The translations under genes and the position numbers were made by a program. DNA of 64,000 nt. Origin: an uncultured Eggerthellaceae bacterium. Lineage in GTDB: Bacteria > Actinomycetota > Coriobacteriia > Coriobacteriales > Eggerthellaceae. The stretch spans positions 62,001-126,000 of the forward strand of contig CAJOIP010000002.1 in NCBI GenBank assembly GCA_905234785.1, given 5' to 3'. Below the pieces are notes generated by a model. It made no database searches and was not told the DNA's origin. It worked only from the letters and a program-made list of their open reading frames with translations. This document shows positions 55,771 through 63,790 of this stretch, piece by piece (the first letter of the stretch is position 1; each line of letters begins with the position of its first letter).

Positions 55771-56214
55771 GTGGGTTACGCATCTAAATCCCCCTGGGTC
55801 ATCCATTACGACGCGTCGAGCTGCAACGGCTGCGACATCGAGGTTTTGGCGGCGCTGTGCCCCGGTTACGACGTCGAGCGCTTCGGCATCATCAACACGG
55901 GCAATCCGAAGCATGCCGACATCTTCCTCGTCACGGGGTCGGTCAACGAACGCAACATCTCGGTCGTGAAGCAGATTTACGACCAGATGGTCGAACCGAA
56001 GGTTGTCGTCGCATGCGGCATTTGCGCATGCACGGGCGGCATCTTCCATGACTGCTACAACGTCATTGGCGGCGTTGACAAGGCCATACCGGTCGACGTG
56101 TACGCGCCCGGCTGCGCGGTGCGCCCCGAGGCGATCATCGACGCGGTGGTGCAGGCCATCGGCATCCTCGACGAGAAGTCGAAGGCCCTCCAAGCTGCGA
56201 AGAAGGGAGCATAG
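55771..56214 (+). CDS. echC: Ech-type hydrogenase small subunit (NuoB-like, [4Fe-4S])
   Basis: A 147-aa small subunit holding the proximal [4Fe-4S] cluster beside the [NiFe] site. The cysteine ligands appear in SSCNGCDIEVLA (C18 and C21), VACGICACTGG and YAPGCAVRPE. Unlike classical uptake hydrogenase small subunits there is no Tat signal or extra cluster domain, which places it in group 4. The GTG start has AGGAAGGGGAG upstream. It ends two bases before echD. Confidence 0.93.
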   Translation: MGYASKSPWVIHYDASSCNGCDIEVLAALCPGYDVERFGIINTGNPKHADIFLVTGSVNERNISVVKQIYDQMVEPKVVVACGICACTGGIFHDCYNVIGGVDKAIPVDVYAPGCAVRPEAIIDAVVQAIGILDEKSKALQAAKKGA

Positions 56215-56216
56215 CC

Positions 56217-57152
56217 ATGGCATTCCAACAGGAATTCGTGCCCTTGGAGCTCGAGCAGCTGCATAGGGCGGCGGCAGTCCTGAAAGTAGAAGGCTGGCGC
56301 TTCATCCAGACGCATGCCGTGAACACCGACGACGGCATCGACTTGTACTACTCGTTCATGAAAGACGGACGCGTGGTGAACTACCGCGTGGCCGGCGTGC
56401 AAAAGGGCCAGGCGGTTCCTTCCATCACCGACCTGTTCCTAGCTGCCTTCGTGTTCGAAAACGAGGCCCGCGAGCTGTTCGGCGTCGACATGCGCGATAT
56501 CGCCATCGACTTCGACGGTGCGCTATACGCGCCTGCGCAGGCCGAGCCGATGACGATCATCACGCCCGAGCAGAAAGCCGCCCGCGAAAAGGCCAGGAAA
56601 GCCGCCGAGGCCAAGGCTGCCAAGGACGCTGCTCCTGCCGAGGCGCCTGAAGGCGCCGCACCGGCAAAGGGCGGGTTCGTCATGACGCCCGAGCGCCGTG
56701 CGCGCCTCGACGCCAAGCTCGCCACCATGTCGCCGGAAAAGGTCGCCAAGGTCGAAGCCGCCCTGAAGGCGCGTGAAGCCGAAGCGGCCGCAAGTGGGTC
56801 GAACACCGCATCCGGTTCTGCACAAGCGCAGGCTTCTGCTCCTGCGGCTGATTCGCGAGAAGCCACCCAGGAAAAGGCTGCAGGTGCCACGGCAGCTACA
56901 GCCGCCGCAAAAGATGCCGATCTCGAGGCCAAGCTCGCCACCATGGATCCCGCGAAGGCGGCTAAAGTTCGCGCCGCCCTTGCCGGCAAGGCAGCTGCTT
57001 CAGAGGCGGCTGTTGAAGCCGCGCCCGCCGCTGCCGAGGAGCCTTTGGCGGAACGGTTCGCCGACGAGCAGCTCGAAGCGCTCATCGGCCTCATGGATGA
57101 CGAAAAAGCAGCCGTCGTGAAGAAGGCTCTCAACATGAAAGAGGGTAAATAG
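56217..57152 (+). CDS. echD: Ech-type hydrogenase subunit D (NuoC-like) with a long repeat-bearing tail
   Basis: A 311-aa protein. Residues 1-112 are the NuoC/30-kDa-like domain (GWRFIQTHAVNTDDG, PSITDLFLAAFVFENEARELFGVDM). Residues ~113-311 are an Ala/Lys/Glu-rich tail not usual in this subunit. The tail has three copies of a helical motif, at residues ~161-186 (LDAKLATMSPEKVAKVEAAL), ~233-258 (LEAKLATMDPAKAAKVRAAL) and ~281-308 (LEALIGLMDDEKAAVVKKAL). The same motif ends EchF. The tail could hold subunits together or bind a partner; this is inference. The gene lies between echC and echE with 1-2 base gaps. Confidence 0.88.
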   Translation: MAFQQEFVPLELEQLHRAAAVLKVEGWRFIQTHAVNTDDGIDLYYSFMKDGRVVNYRVAGVQKGQAVPSITDLFLAAFVFENEARELFGVDMRDIAIDFDGALYAPAQAEPMTIITPEQKAAREKARKAAEAKAAKDAAPAEAPEGAAPAKGGFVMTPERRARLDAKLATMSPEKVAKVEAALKAREAEAAASGSNTASGSAQAQASAPAADSREATQEKAAGATAATAAAKDADLEAKLATMDPAKAAKVRAALAGKAAASEAAVEAAPAAAEEPLAERFADEQLEALIGLMDDEKAAVVKKALNMKEGK

Positions 57153-57153
57153 C

Positions 57154-58242
57154 ATGGGCAAGAAATCGGTCATCCCGTTCGGGCCGCAACACCCGGTCCT
57201 GCCCGAGCCGCTTCACCTCGACCTCGTGGTGGAAGACGAAGTCGTCATCGAGGCGGTTCCGCAGATCGGCTTCGTGCACCGCGGACTCGAGCGCCTCGTG
57301 CAGACGAAGGACTACAACCAGTTCATTTACGTTGCAGAGCGCATCTGCGGCATCTGCGCGTTCGGGCATTCCATGGGCTACGCGGAAACGGTCGAGCGTC
57401 TCATGGGCGTCGAGATCCCCAAGCGAGCCGAGTACCTGCGGGTCATCTGGCATGAGCTTTCCCGCGTGCATTCGCATATCCTGTGGCTCGGCCTCGCCGC
57501 CGACGCGTTCGGCCATGAAGCGCTGTTCATGCACTGCTGGCGTTTGCGCGAGCGCGTGCTCGACCTGTTCGAGAAGACGACCGGCGGCCGTGTCATCTTC
57601 TCGGTCGTGAAGGTCGGCGGCGTGCAGCGTGACATCGACAAGGACATGTTCGACCAGTTCATCAGCACGCTCGAGGGCATCAAGGACGAGTACAAGCAGA
57701 TCTGCGATGCATTCCTCACCGATCCGTCGGTTTACAACCGCACGGCAGGCGTCGGGCTCATTCCGACCGAAGACGCCTTGAACCTCAGCATGGTCGGCCC
57801 GTTTGCGCGTGCTTCGAACGTGGGCTACGACGTGCGCACGCTCGGCAACGGCGCCTACGGGGACCTGTCGGATTTCAGCCCGATCGTCTCGCAGAACTGC
57901 GATTGCTATGCGCGCATGGAGGTCCGTGCCGCCGAAGTGCCGCAATCGATCGACATCATCGAGGAGCTCATCGCGAAGATTCCCGCCGGCGACATCGCGG
58001 TGCCCGTGAAGGGCAGTCCCGCCGTCGACTCCGAGGCGTGCAACGTCGTGGAGCAGCCGCGCGGCGAATGCTTCTACTATGCCAAGGGCAACGGCACGAA
58101 GTACCTCGACCGCATGCGCATGCGCACTCCGACCTCGCAGAACCTCGCCGGCATGGCGGTGGCGCTCGAAGGCTGCGACGTGGCGGACGTGAACATGATC
58201 GTGCTGACGATCGACCCCTGCATCAGCTGCACGGAAAGGTAG
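57154..58242 (+). CDS. echE: Ech-type [NiFe] hydrogenase large subunit (NuoD-like)
   Basis: A 362-aa catalytic subunit carrying the [NiFe] site. The L1 motif ERICGICAFGHS gives C65 and C68, and the L2 motif DPCISCTER gives C356 and C359. All four nickel ligands are present, so this is a true hydrogenase and not complex I. GFVHRGLERL and RVHSHILWLGL are further family segments. The protein stops right at the L2 motif, with no C-terminal extension for a maturation endopeptidase to remove. It would reduce protons with ferredoxin electrons, or oxidise H2. Confidence 0.94.
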   Translation: MGKKSVIPFGPQHPVLPEPLHLDLVVEDEVVIEAVPQIGFVHRGLERLVQTKDYNQFIYVAERICGICAFGHSMGYAETVERLMGVEIPKRAEYLRVIWHELSRVHSHILWLGLAADAFGHEALFMHCWRLRERVLDLFEKTTGGRVIFSVVKVGGVQRDIDKDMFDQFISTLEGIKDEYKQICDAFLTDPSVYNRTAGVGLIPTEDALNLSMVGPFARASNVGYDVRTLGNGAYGDLSDFSPIVSQNCDCYARMEVRAAEVPQSIDIIEELIAKIPAGDIAVPVKGSPAVDSEACNVVEQPRGECFYYAKGNGTKYLDRMRMRTPTSQNLAGMAVALEGCDVADVNMIVLTIDPCISCTER

Positions 58243-58246
58243 TCTC

Positions 58247-58756
58247 ATGGGAGCATTCAAACTGGGGAAGATGACCTTCGGGTCGCTGTTCAAGAAGCCC
58301 GAGACGGTGCTGTACCCCGTCGTGACGAAACCGCAGCCGGCAGGCTTGAAGGGCCATATCGCCATCGACGTCGACGACTGCATCCTCTGCGGCATGTGCG
58401 ACCGCTCGTGTTCGACCGATTGCATCAGGGTCGACAAGCAGGCGCGCACGTGGACGATCGACCGCTTGCAATGCGTGCAGTGCGGTTACTGCATCACCGT
58501 GTGCCCGAAGAAGTGCCTGTCGATGGATCCGAATTACGCGCCGGCTTCGACTGTCCACGAAGCCGACGTGTTCGCGGTTCCCGAACAGGCGAAGCCGGAG
58601 AAGAAAGCCGAGACTAAAACACCCGAGCCCGCGCCCGCTGTGGAAAAGGCTGCGGAATCGCCCGTCGAGCAACACGCGGACGAGCAGCTCGTCGCTCTCA
58701 TAGGGCTCATGGACGAGGAGAAGGCCGCGAAGGTGCGCTCTGCACTGAGCATGTAG
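58247..58756 (+). CDS. echF: Ech-type hydrogenase subunit F (NuoI-like ferredoxin) with tail motif
   Basis: A 169-aa two-[4Fe-4S] polyferredoxin that passes electrons between soluble ferredoxin and EchC. Cluster ligands are CILCGMCDRSC (C45, 48, 51, 55) and CVQCGYCITVCP (C76, 79, 82, 86). Additional cysteines C59 and C90 follow each motif. Residues ~112-140 are a Pro/Ala/Lys/Glu linker. Residues ~143-169 end the protein with ADEQLVALIGLMDEEKAAKV, almost identical to the last tail motif of EchD. It is the last gene of the operon and is followed by a long inverted repeat. Confidence 0.93.
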   Translation: MGAFKLGKMTFGSLFKKPETVLYPVVTKPQPAGLKGHIAIDVDDCILCGMCDRSCSTDCIRVDKQARTWTIDRLQCVQCGYCITVCPKKCLSMDPNYAPASTVHEADVFAVPEQAKPEKKAETKTPEPAPAVEKAAESPVEQHADEQLVALIGLMDEEKAAKVRSALSM

Positions 58757-58759
58757 CGT

Positions 58760-58867
58760 GAATGTGATGCACGGGAGGGGGGCTACTGCATCATTTTGCG
58801 GTTAGGAACGGTCATTCGAAAGCTTTCTGGCAAAATGATGCACTTGCTCCCCTCCCGCGCATCATTC
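58760..58867. repeat. Near-perfect ~39-bp inverted repeat after the ech operon
   Basis: Left arm 58760-58799 and right arm 58830-58867 pair over almost their whole length: GAATG..GATGC, GGGAGGGG and TGCATCATTTTGC. The loop is 30 bases. It begins three bases after the echF stop and lies 83 bases before pgsA. Confidence 0.9.
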
Positions 58868-58949
58868 CAGTACGATCCTTTGGTAGAATCATGTGTACCG
58901 GAACCGGGCGAAAGCCCGGTTTTCATTGCATGGCTAGAAAGGTCGGTCC

Positions 58950-59612
58950 TTGGCGGACGAAACGCAGCAGAAAACCGCAGCAGACGAAGAGGTCACAGAC
59001 CGCATCTTGACGGCTGCGAACGTCATCACCTTCATACGGCTTGTCATGGTTCCTGTTTCGCTCGGGTTCCTGCTTACGGGAAACGACGTCGTCGCAACGG
59101 TCCTCTTCGCCCTGACGGCTGCAACCGACTTCGTAGACGGGCAGGTCGCCAGGCGGACGCACACGGTCTCGAAGCTCGGGCAGCTGCTCGACCCTGCAGT
59201 CGACAGGCTTCTCATGATCTGCGCCGTTGTCGGCTTGCTTGCCGTGGGGCGCCTTCCCGTGTGGATTGTCGTGCTCGTGCTCGCCCGCGACGTTTTCCTC
59301 CTGATCGGCGGCGCATGGCTGCTTCGCGAGCATGCGGTGCGCGTTCCCGTCGTTTATGCGGGCAAGGTCGCGACGACGTTTCTCTTCATAGGCCTTGCGG
59401 GCCTCATGTTCAACATGCCCCAGATTGCCGGGCTCGGCTGGTGCGACGTTTCATGGCTGCCGGGTTTCAATTCGATGTCATGTTCATGGGGTATATGGTG
59501 TATTTACATTGGGTTGTGCATCGGGGTGTTCACAACCGTATATTATGTGGTGAGCGCATACAGGAAACTGAAAGAAGCACTAGCAGCAGAACGTCATGGC
59601 AGCGAACGATAA
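58950..59612 (+). CDS. pgsA: CDP-diacylglycerol-glycerol-3-phosphate 3-phosphatidyltransferase
   Basis: A 220-aa CDP-alcohol phosphatidyltransferase; PgsA makes phosphatidylglycerol phosphate at the membrane. The signature DFVDGQVARRTHTVSKLGQLLDPAVDR contains the full D-xx-DG-xx-AR-x8-G-xxx-D-xxx-D motif. About six hydrophobic helices follow a polar ~25-residue N-terminus. The start is TTG with AAAGG upstream. Glycerol phosphate specificity is the family default; cardiolipin or inositol-phosphate synthases share the motif, so PgsA is likely but not proven. It overlaps the next gene by 17 bases. Confidence 0.85.
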   Translation: MADETQQKTAADEEVTDRILTAANVITFIRLVMVPVSLGFLLTGNDVVATVLFALTAATDFVDGQVARRTHTVSKLGQLLDPAVDRLLMICAVVGLLAVGRLPVWIVVLVLARDVFLLIGGAWLLREHAVRVPVVYAGKVATTFLFIGLAGLMFNMPQIAGLGWCDVSWLPGFNSMSCSWGIWCIYIGLCIGVFTTVYYVVSAYRKLKEALAAERHGSER

Positions 59613-61902
59613 ACAGAACAAGCCGAAAGCGACTACCGGGTCGCGAACGCGTTCGTCGGCAACGGGGAAAAAACAGAGGGCTCGAAGCGCCTCGAAGGAC
59701 GTTCGGGCAGCATCCTTGTCCAGTAGGCCCTCATCCAGAAGGCCCGCATCGGGCCAAGCTAAGCGGACGTCTTCCCGGAAGTCGGCGACGAGCCGCTCGA
59801 GGGCGGCGCAGAGCAATGCGAGCCGCCGCAGCGCCGACAGGATCGCGTCGCAATACGGCTCTTCGAAGAAAACGTCCCGTAAAACGTCTTCTAGCGGTGC
59901 CGGCAGCCAAGCTGTTGCGACTACGCTCGGGAATGGCGTGAGGGCGATTCTTTCGAACCGCACCGCCACAATCGTCGCAATTGTGCTCATCGTGCTTGTC
60001 GTCGTCGGCGGAGTCGATTCGATTGCGAACATGGGAAAGGCCTATGGCAACGTCTCTGTGGCCGGCGTTGACGTCGGAGGCATGAACGCCGAGGAAATAG
60101 ACGCGACGCTGCGCGAGAAGCTCGGGCCTCAGGTTTCGCATGCCCAGGTGAAAGTGTACGCAAGCGAGGATGCCCAGCGAATCGGAAGCGGCGACATGAC
60201 CGATGAAGAGCGCCTTGCGCAAATCGAGCGCATCGCCCAGGCCGAACAGATATCGGTCGAGCAGGCGACGGCCGAAGTGCAGCAATGGTCGACCGATGCG
60301 CTCTCGCTGAAGGCTTCTGTTCCCTACGAGCAGCTCGTAGCAGACGCCATGGCCGTCGGCCGCGAAGACGGCGGCATAATTTCCAGGTTGGGCCTTGTCT
60401 TCATGCGGCACGAGGTTCCCGTCAGCATAGAATACGACGAAGGTTCCGTCGAGGCGCTCGCTGCGGAAATCGACCGCACTATCGGCGATGCGCGCGTCGA
60501 CGCCACGGTAGCGATCGAGGAGGGGGAAGCGCGCCCGGTTGAAGGGCACGACGGCCTTATGGTCGATCGCGATTGGCTGAAGCAGAAGATCTCGGAGGCC
60601 ATGGTGTCCGGCGCCGAGGCTCCCTCGTTTATCGCCCAGGTTTCAGAAGCGCCTTCGCGCATAACGTTCGCTGAGGCGCAGCAGACGAGCGACGGCGTGA
60701 ACAAGGCGCTGCAAACGGGGGCGGTGTTCTCGTACAACGGCGTTGACTGGGCTGCTTACGGTGATGAAATCGGCAATTGGACGCGTGTCGAAACGGCCCA
60801 AAACGAAGACGGCAGCTACAGGCTCAACGTTCGATTCGATGACAGCGCGGCTATTCCCGCAGTCGTGAAGGGCGCGGGCGCCGCGGTGAAATCCGACAAC
60901 GTCACGGTGAAATTCGCGAAGGCGGATGACGGAACGGTCGTGGTGCGCACGTTCGGGCCGGGCAACATCCCAGAGGTAACGCCCGCAATCAAACAGCTTG
61001 AAGAGAGCCTGTACGGAGACGACGGTATCGCCTGGAACGGCAGCATCGTCGACCAGCCCGTTCACATCGAAATCACGGAGTCTGACGCCCCTGCGGCGCT
61101 TACGCTCGACCAAGCGCTCGAGCTGGGTATCGTCACCGTCATCGGCGAGTACACGACCGAGTTCTCGAATTCCGAGGGAACCGAGAACCGCAACCACAAC
61201 ATAAAGCTGGTCGCGGACATCCTCGATAACGGCATCGTCGAGGCGAACGGCGGGCAGTGGCGCTTCAACGACCGCTCGGGCGACACGAACGAAGCGGCTG
61301 GTTTCTGGTCGGCAGGCTCCATCATCGATGGCGAGTACGTCGATTCGATCGGCGGCGGCATCTGCCAGGTGGCGACGACTATTTTCAACGCAGCGTACGA
61401 GGCCGGCTTGCCAATCGACATGCGCTTCCCGCATCAGCTCTACATTGCAAGCTACCCACCTGGGCGCGATGCGTCCGTCAGTTATCCCGACCTCGACCTG
61501 TGGTGGACGAACAACCTTGCGAGCGATGTTTTGCTCGACCTGTCGTATACCGACTCGTCGGTCACCGCGCGCATTTACAGCGTTTACACGGGTTACACCG
61601 TCGAATCGCAAGTGGGCGAATGGGAAGTTGGAACGCTGTACAAGACGAAGTTCGAAGAGGATTCCGACCTTGAGAAGGACGAATCCTACGTGAAGACGAC
61701 TGGTGAAGACGGCAGCAGCATTACCGTCACGCGATTTGTGAAGAACGAGGCTGGAGAGATTATTTCCGACCAGGTTTTCGAATCGCAGTACGATGCCAAA
61801 GACGAGGTCGTCGTCGTCGGTCCCGGCACCGACACCAAGAAGCTCGAGAGAACGGACACCGACAGCGACGTGAAGTACCGTTCGAACGAGTATTGGGGTT
61901 AG
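59596..61902 (+). CDS. VanW family cell-envelope protein
   Basis: A 768-aa protein. Residues 1-115 are a Ser/Arg/Lys-rich disordered cytoplasmic segment, followed by one membrane helix (ATIVAIVLIVLVVVGGVDSIA). The external part has two peptidoglycan-binding-like (YoaR-type) regions, then the VanW domain with NHNIKLVADILDNGIVEANGGQWRFNDRSGDTNEAAGFW and GGGICQVATTIFNAAYEAGLPI. VanW proteins accompany some vancomycin-resistance clusters, but no vanA/H/X-type genes are here. A general wall-binding role is more likely. It overlaps pgsA and is followed closely by a wall carboxypeptidase. Confidence 0.85.
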   Translation: MAANDKQNKPKATTGSRTRSSATGKKQRARSASKDVRAASLSSRPSSRRPASGQAKRTSSRKSATSRSRAAQSNASRRSADRIASQYGSSKKTSRKTSSSGAGSQAVATTLGNGVRAILSNRTATIVAIVLIVLVVVGGVDSIANMGKAYGNVSVAGVDVGGMNAEEIDATLREKLGPQVSHAQVKVYASEDAQRIGSGDMTDEERLAQIERIAQAEQISVEQATAEVQQWSTDALSLKASVPYEQLVADAMAVGREDGGIISRLGLVFMRHEVPVSIEYDEGSVEALAAEIDRTIGDARVDATVAIEEGEARPVEGHDGLMVDRDWLKQKISEAMVSGAEAPSFIAQVSEAPSRITFAEAQQTSDGVNKALQTGAVFSYNGVDWAAYGDEIGNWTRVETAQNEDGSYRLNVRFDDSAAIPAVVKGAGAAVKSDNVTVKFAKADDGTVVVRTFGPGNIPEVTPAIKQLEESLYGDDGIAWNGSIVDQPVHIEITESDAPAALTLDQALELGIVTVIGEYTTEFSNSEGTENRNHNIKLVADILDNGIVEANGGQWRFNDRSGDTNEAAGFWSAGSIIDGEYVDSIGGGICQVATTIFNAAYEAGLPIDMRFPHQLYIASYPPGRDASVSYPDLDLWWTNNLASDVLLDLSYTDSSVTARIYSVYTGYTVESQVGEWEVGTLYKTKFEEDSDLEKDESYVKTTGEDGSSITVTRFVKNEAGEIISDQVFESQYDAKDEVVVVGPGTDTKKLERTDTDSDVKYRSNEYWG

Positions 61903-61906
61903 CCGA

Positions 61907-63286
61907 ATGCCCGCCCACGTGCTTGCAAAGACGGTCGCCGCGAGCTTTATCTGCGCATTGCTGCTATGGCCTTCGGTTGCGACTGCCGAGGTCAGGAAAG
62001 CGGACATTATCGCCGGGTCGAGCGTCGAAGAACGCGGCCTCACGGTTGCCGACTGTCCGTCAGTCGATGCGAAATACGCCGTGCTGGTCGATTCTGACGG
62101 CACGGTGCTCTTTGCCCGGGAAGCCGACCAATCATCGCAGATCGCCTCGATTACAAAGGTCATGACCGCGATCGTCGCGCTCGATAACGCGCCCGACGAT
62201 TTGCGCATAGCCGTGAGCGAGGCCGCAGCGGAAGTCGGCGAGTCGAGCGCCAACTTGCAGCAAGGCGACGTCATGGACCTCGATGCTGCGTTGAAGGCCC
62301 TCCTCGTCCCCTCAGGCAACGATGCGGCCGTGGCCATCTCCGAGGCGGTCGGCGCCACTATGATTGCGGCGGATCCGTCGTTGGGGAACGACCCCGTGGG
62401 TGCGTTCGTGCATGCGATGAACGAGAAAGCCGAGCAACTAGGGTGCACGAACACCGTGTACGAGAACCCGCACGGCCTCGATGACGGCATATACGAGGGC
62501 AATCTGCACTCCACGGCATACGACCAGGCAAAAGTCGCCCAATGCGCAATGGGGTACCAGCAGATCAGGGACATCGTGTCAGGTGGGTCGACGACGATAA
62601 CCGTCGACCGCAACGGCGCGAAAGCCGATGTCGAGCTGGAAACAACAGACGAGCTTCTCGAAATGTACGAGTACACGATCGGAATCAAGACGGGCGTAAC
62701 CGATTCGGCGGGTCCCTCGTTCATGGGCGCGGCGAACATGGACGGGCGCGAGCTATATAGCGTCGTGCTTGGGTCGACCGATGAATTCCAGCGTTTTGCC
62801 GACACGAAAGAGCTGTTCATCTGGGCGTACGATCACTGCATCGAACTATCGCTGGCGCAATCGGATACATGGTCGACCATGAGGGCCGAGGGTCTAAGCA
62901 GGGATGTTCCCGTGGTGGCCGCGGTCGCGCATGGCGACTGGATCGACCGCACCGTTCCCGCGACGCTTGCCGACCCCGATGCGAGCATCCAGGTGTTCGA
63001 TTTCGAAGGCAACGTCAGCCAATCGGTGACGTTCGACGAGCTTCACGGCACGGTGCATGCGGGCGACAAGGTCGGATCGGTCGTGTACAAGCAAAAGAAC
63101 CAGGTCGTTGCCGAACAGGACCTGGTTGCGTGCGAAACCGTCGATGCGCCTAACATCATCGACACGATCGCGATTGGCTGGAGCAGGTTCATCGGCCTGT
63201 TCACCGGTGCGCCCGCCGTTGCCGAATCGCAGGTTTTCAACGTCATGCCTATAATAAACTCGAACTCGACGAACATCGCACAGTAG
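61907..63286 (+). CDS. D-alanyl-D-alanine carboxypeptidase (PBP5/DacA-like)
   Basis: A 459-aa serine peptidase that trims terminal D-Ala from peptidoglycan stem peptides. An N-terminal signal peptide (VAASFICALLLWPSVATA) is clear. The penicillin-binding motifs are complete: SxxK in IASITKVMTAIV (Ser81, Lys84), SGN in LVPSGNDAAVAI, and KTG in IGIKTGVTDSAG. The C-terminal ~130 residues form a beta-rich PBP5-like domain followed by a weakly hydrophobic helix. It starts four bases after the VanW gene, so they are cotranscribed. Confidence 0.92.
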   Translation: MPAHVLAKTVAASFICALLLWPSVATAEVRKADIIAGSSVEERGLTVADCPSVDAKYAVLVDSDGTVLFAREADQSSQIASITKVMTAIVALDNAPDDLRIAVSEAAAEVGESSANLQQGDVMDLDAALKALLVPSGNDAAVAISEAVGATMIAADPSLGNDPVGAFVHAMNEKAEQLGCTNTVYENPHGLDDGIYEGNLHSTAYDQAKVAQCAMGYQQIRDIVSGGSTTITVDRNGAKADVELETTDELLEMYEYTIGIKTGVTDSAGPSFMGAANMDGRELYSVVLGSTDEFQRFADTKELFIWAYDHCIELSLAQSDTWSTMRAEGLSRDVPVVAAVAHGDWIDRTVPATLADPDASIQVFDFEGNVSQSVTFDELHGTVHAGDKVGSVVYKQKNQVVAEQDLVACETVDAPNIIDTIAIGWSRFIGLFTGAPAVAESQVFNVMPIINSNSTNIAQ

Positions 63287-63317
63287 GGTGTTCGATACAA
63301 CGCCGAAAGGGGTCGCC

Positions 63318-63767
63318 ATGGCCACAACGTGCCCGATTTGCAACGGAGAGCTCGGCGAGGGCGTGCGCACATGCCCCGTTTGCGGATACCACGTCCTCGA
63401 TTCCACCCAGAGCTTCCAACCGGTGAAAGTCGACGGGGCCGACGTGGACGCCGGCCTTCCAGAAGCGGCTGGCAAGCACTATGAGCTGAAAGTCGTGCGC
63501 GGGCCCCAGACGGGCGTTGACATCACGCTGCGCGAAGGCACGATGAGCGTGGGGCGTGATCCGCGATGCGACATATTCCTCAACGACATGACGGTTTCGC
63601 GCAACCATGCGGAAATCGAAATTGGCAACAGCGGGTGCGTCTTGCGGGACAACAGCTCGTTCAACGGGGTTTGGGTTAACGACCGCGCCGTCGAGACGTG
63701 CTTGCTGAAGTCGGGGGACCTCATCCAAATAGGCGCGTTCTGCCTGCTGTACCGCGCACGTTCGTAA
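63318..63767 (+). CDS. Zinc-ribbon and FHA-domain protein
   Basis: A 149-aa soluble protein. A zinc ribbon opens it (CPICNG and CPVCGY pairs), then a ~30-residue linker. The FHA domain has SVGRDPRCDIFLNDMTVSRNHAEIEI with the phosphothreonine-binding Arg, Ser and His, then NSSFNGVWVNDRAVE. FHA domains bind phosphothreonine, so a Ser/Thr kinase is expected elsewhere in the genome. ATG at 63318 is chosen (GAAAGGGG upstream); the track start ten codons earlier overlaps the previous gene's end region. Confidence 0.88.
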   Translation: MATTCPICNGELGEGVRTCPVCGYHVLDSTQSFQPVKVDGADVDAGLPEAAGKHYELKVVRGPQTGVDITLREGTMSVGRDPRCDIFLNDMTVSRNHAEIEIGNSGCVLRDNSSFNGVWVNDRAVETCLLKSGDLIQIGAFCLLYRARS

Positions 63768-63790
63768 CGGGCGCTCAGAGAGGGGAGAGT

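Noticed and set aside
59596-61902. Vancomycin-resistance cluster suggested by the VanW domain
   Set aside because: No VanH, VanA/B ligase, VanX or VanRS genes are nearby. The VanW domain is common in general envelope proteins.
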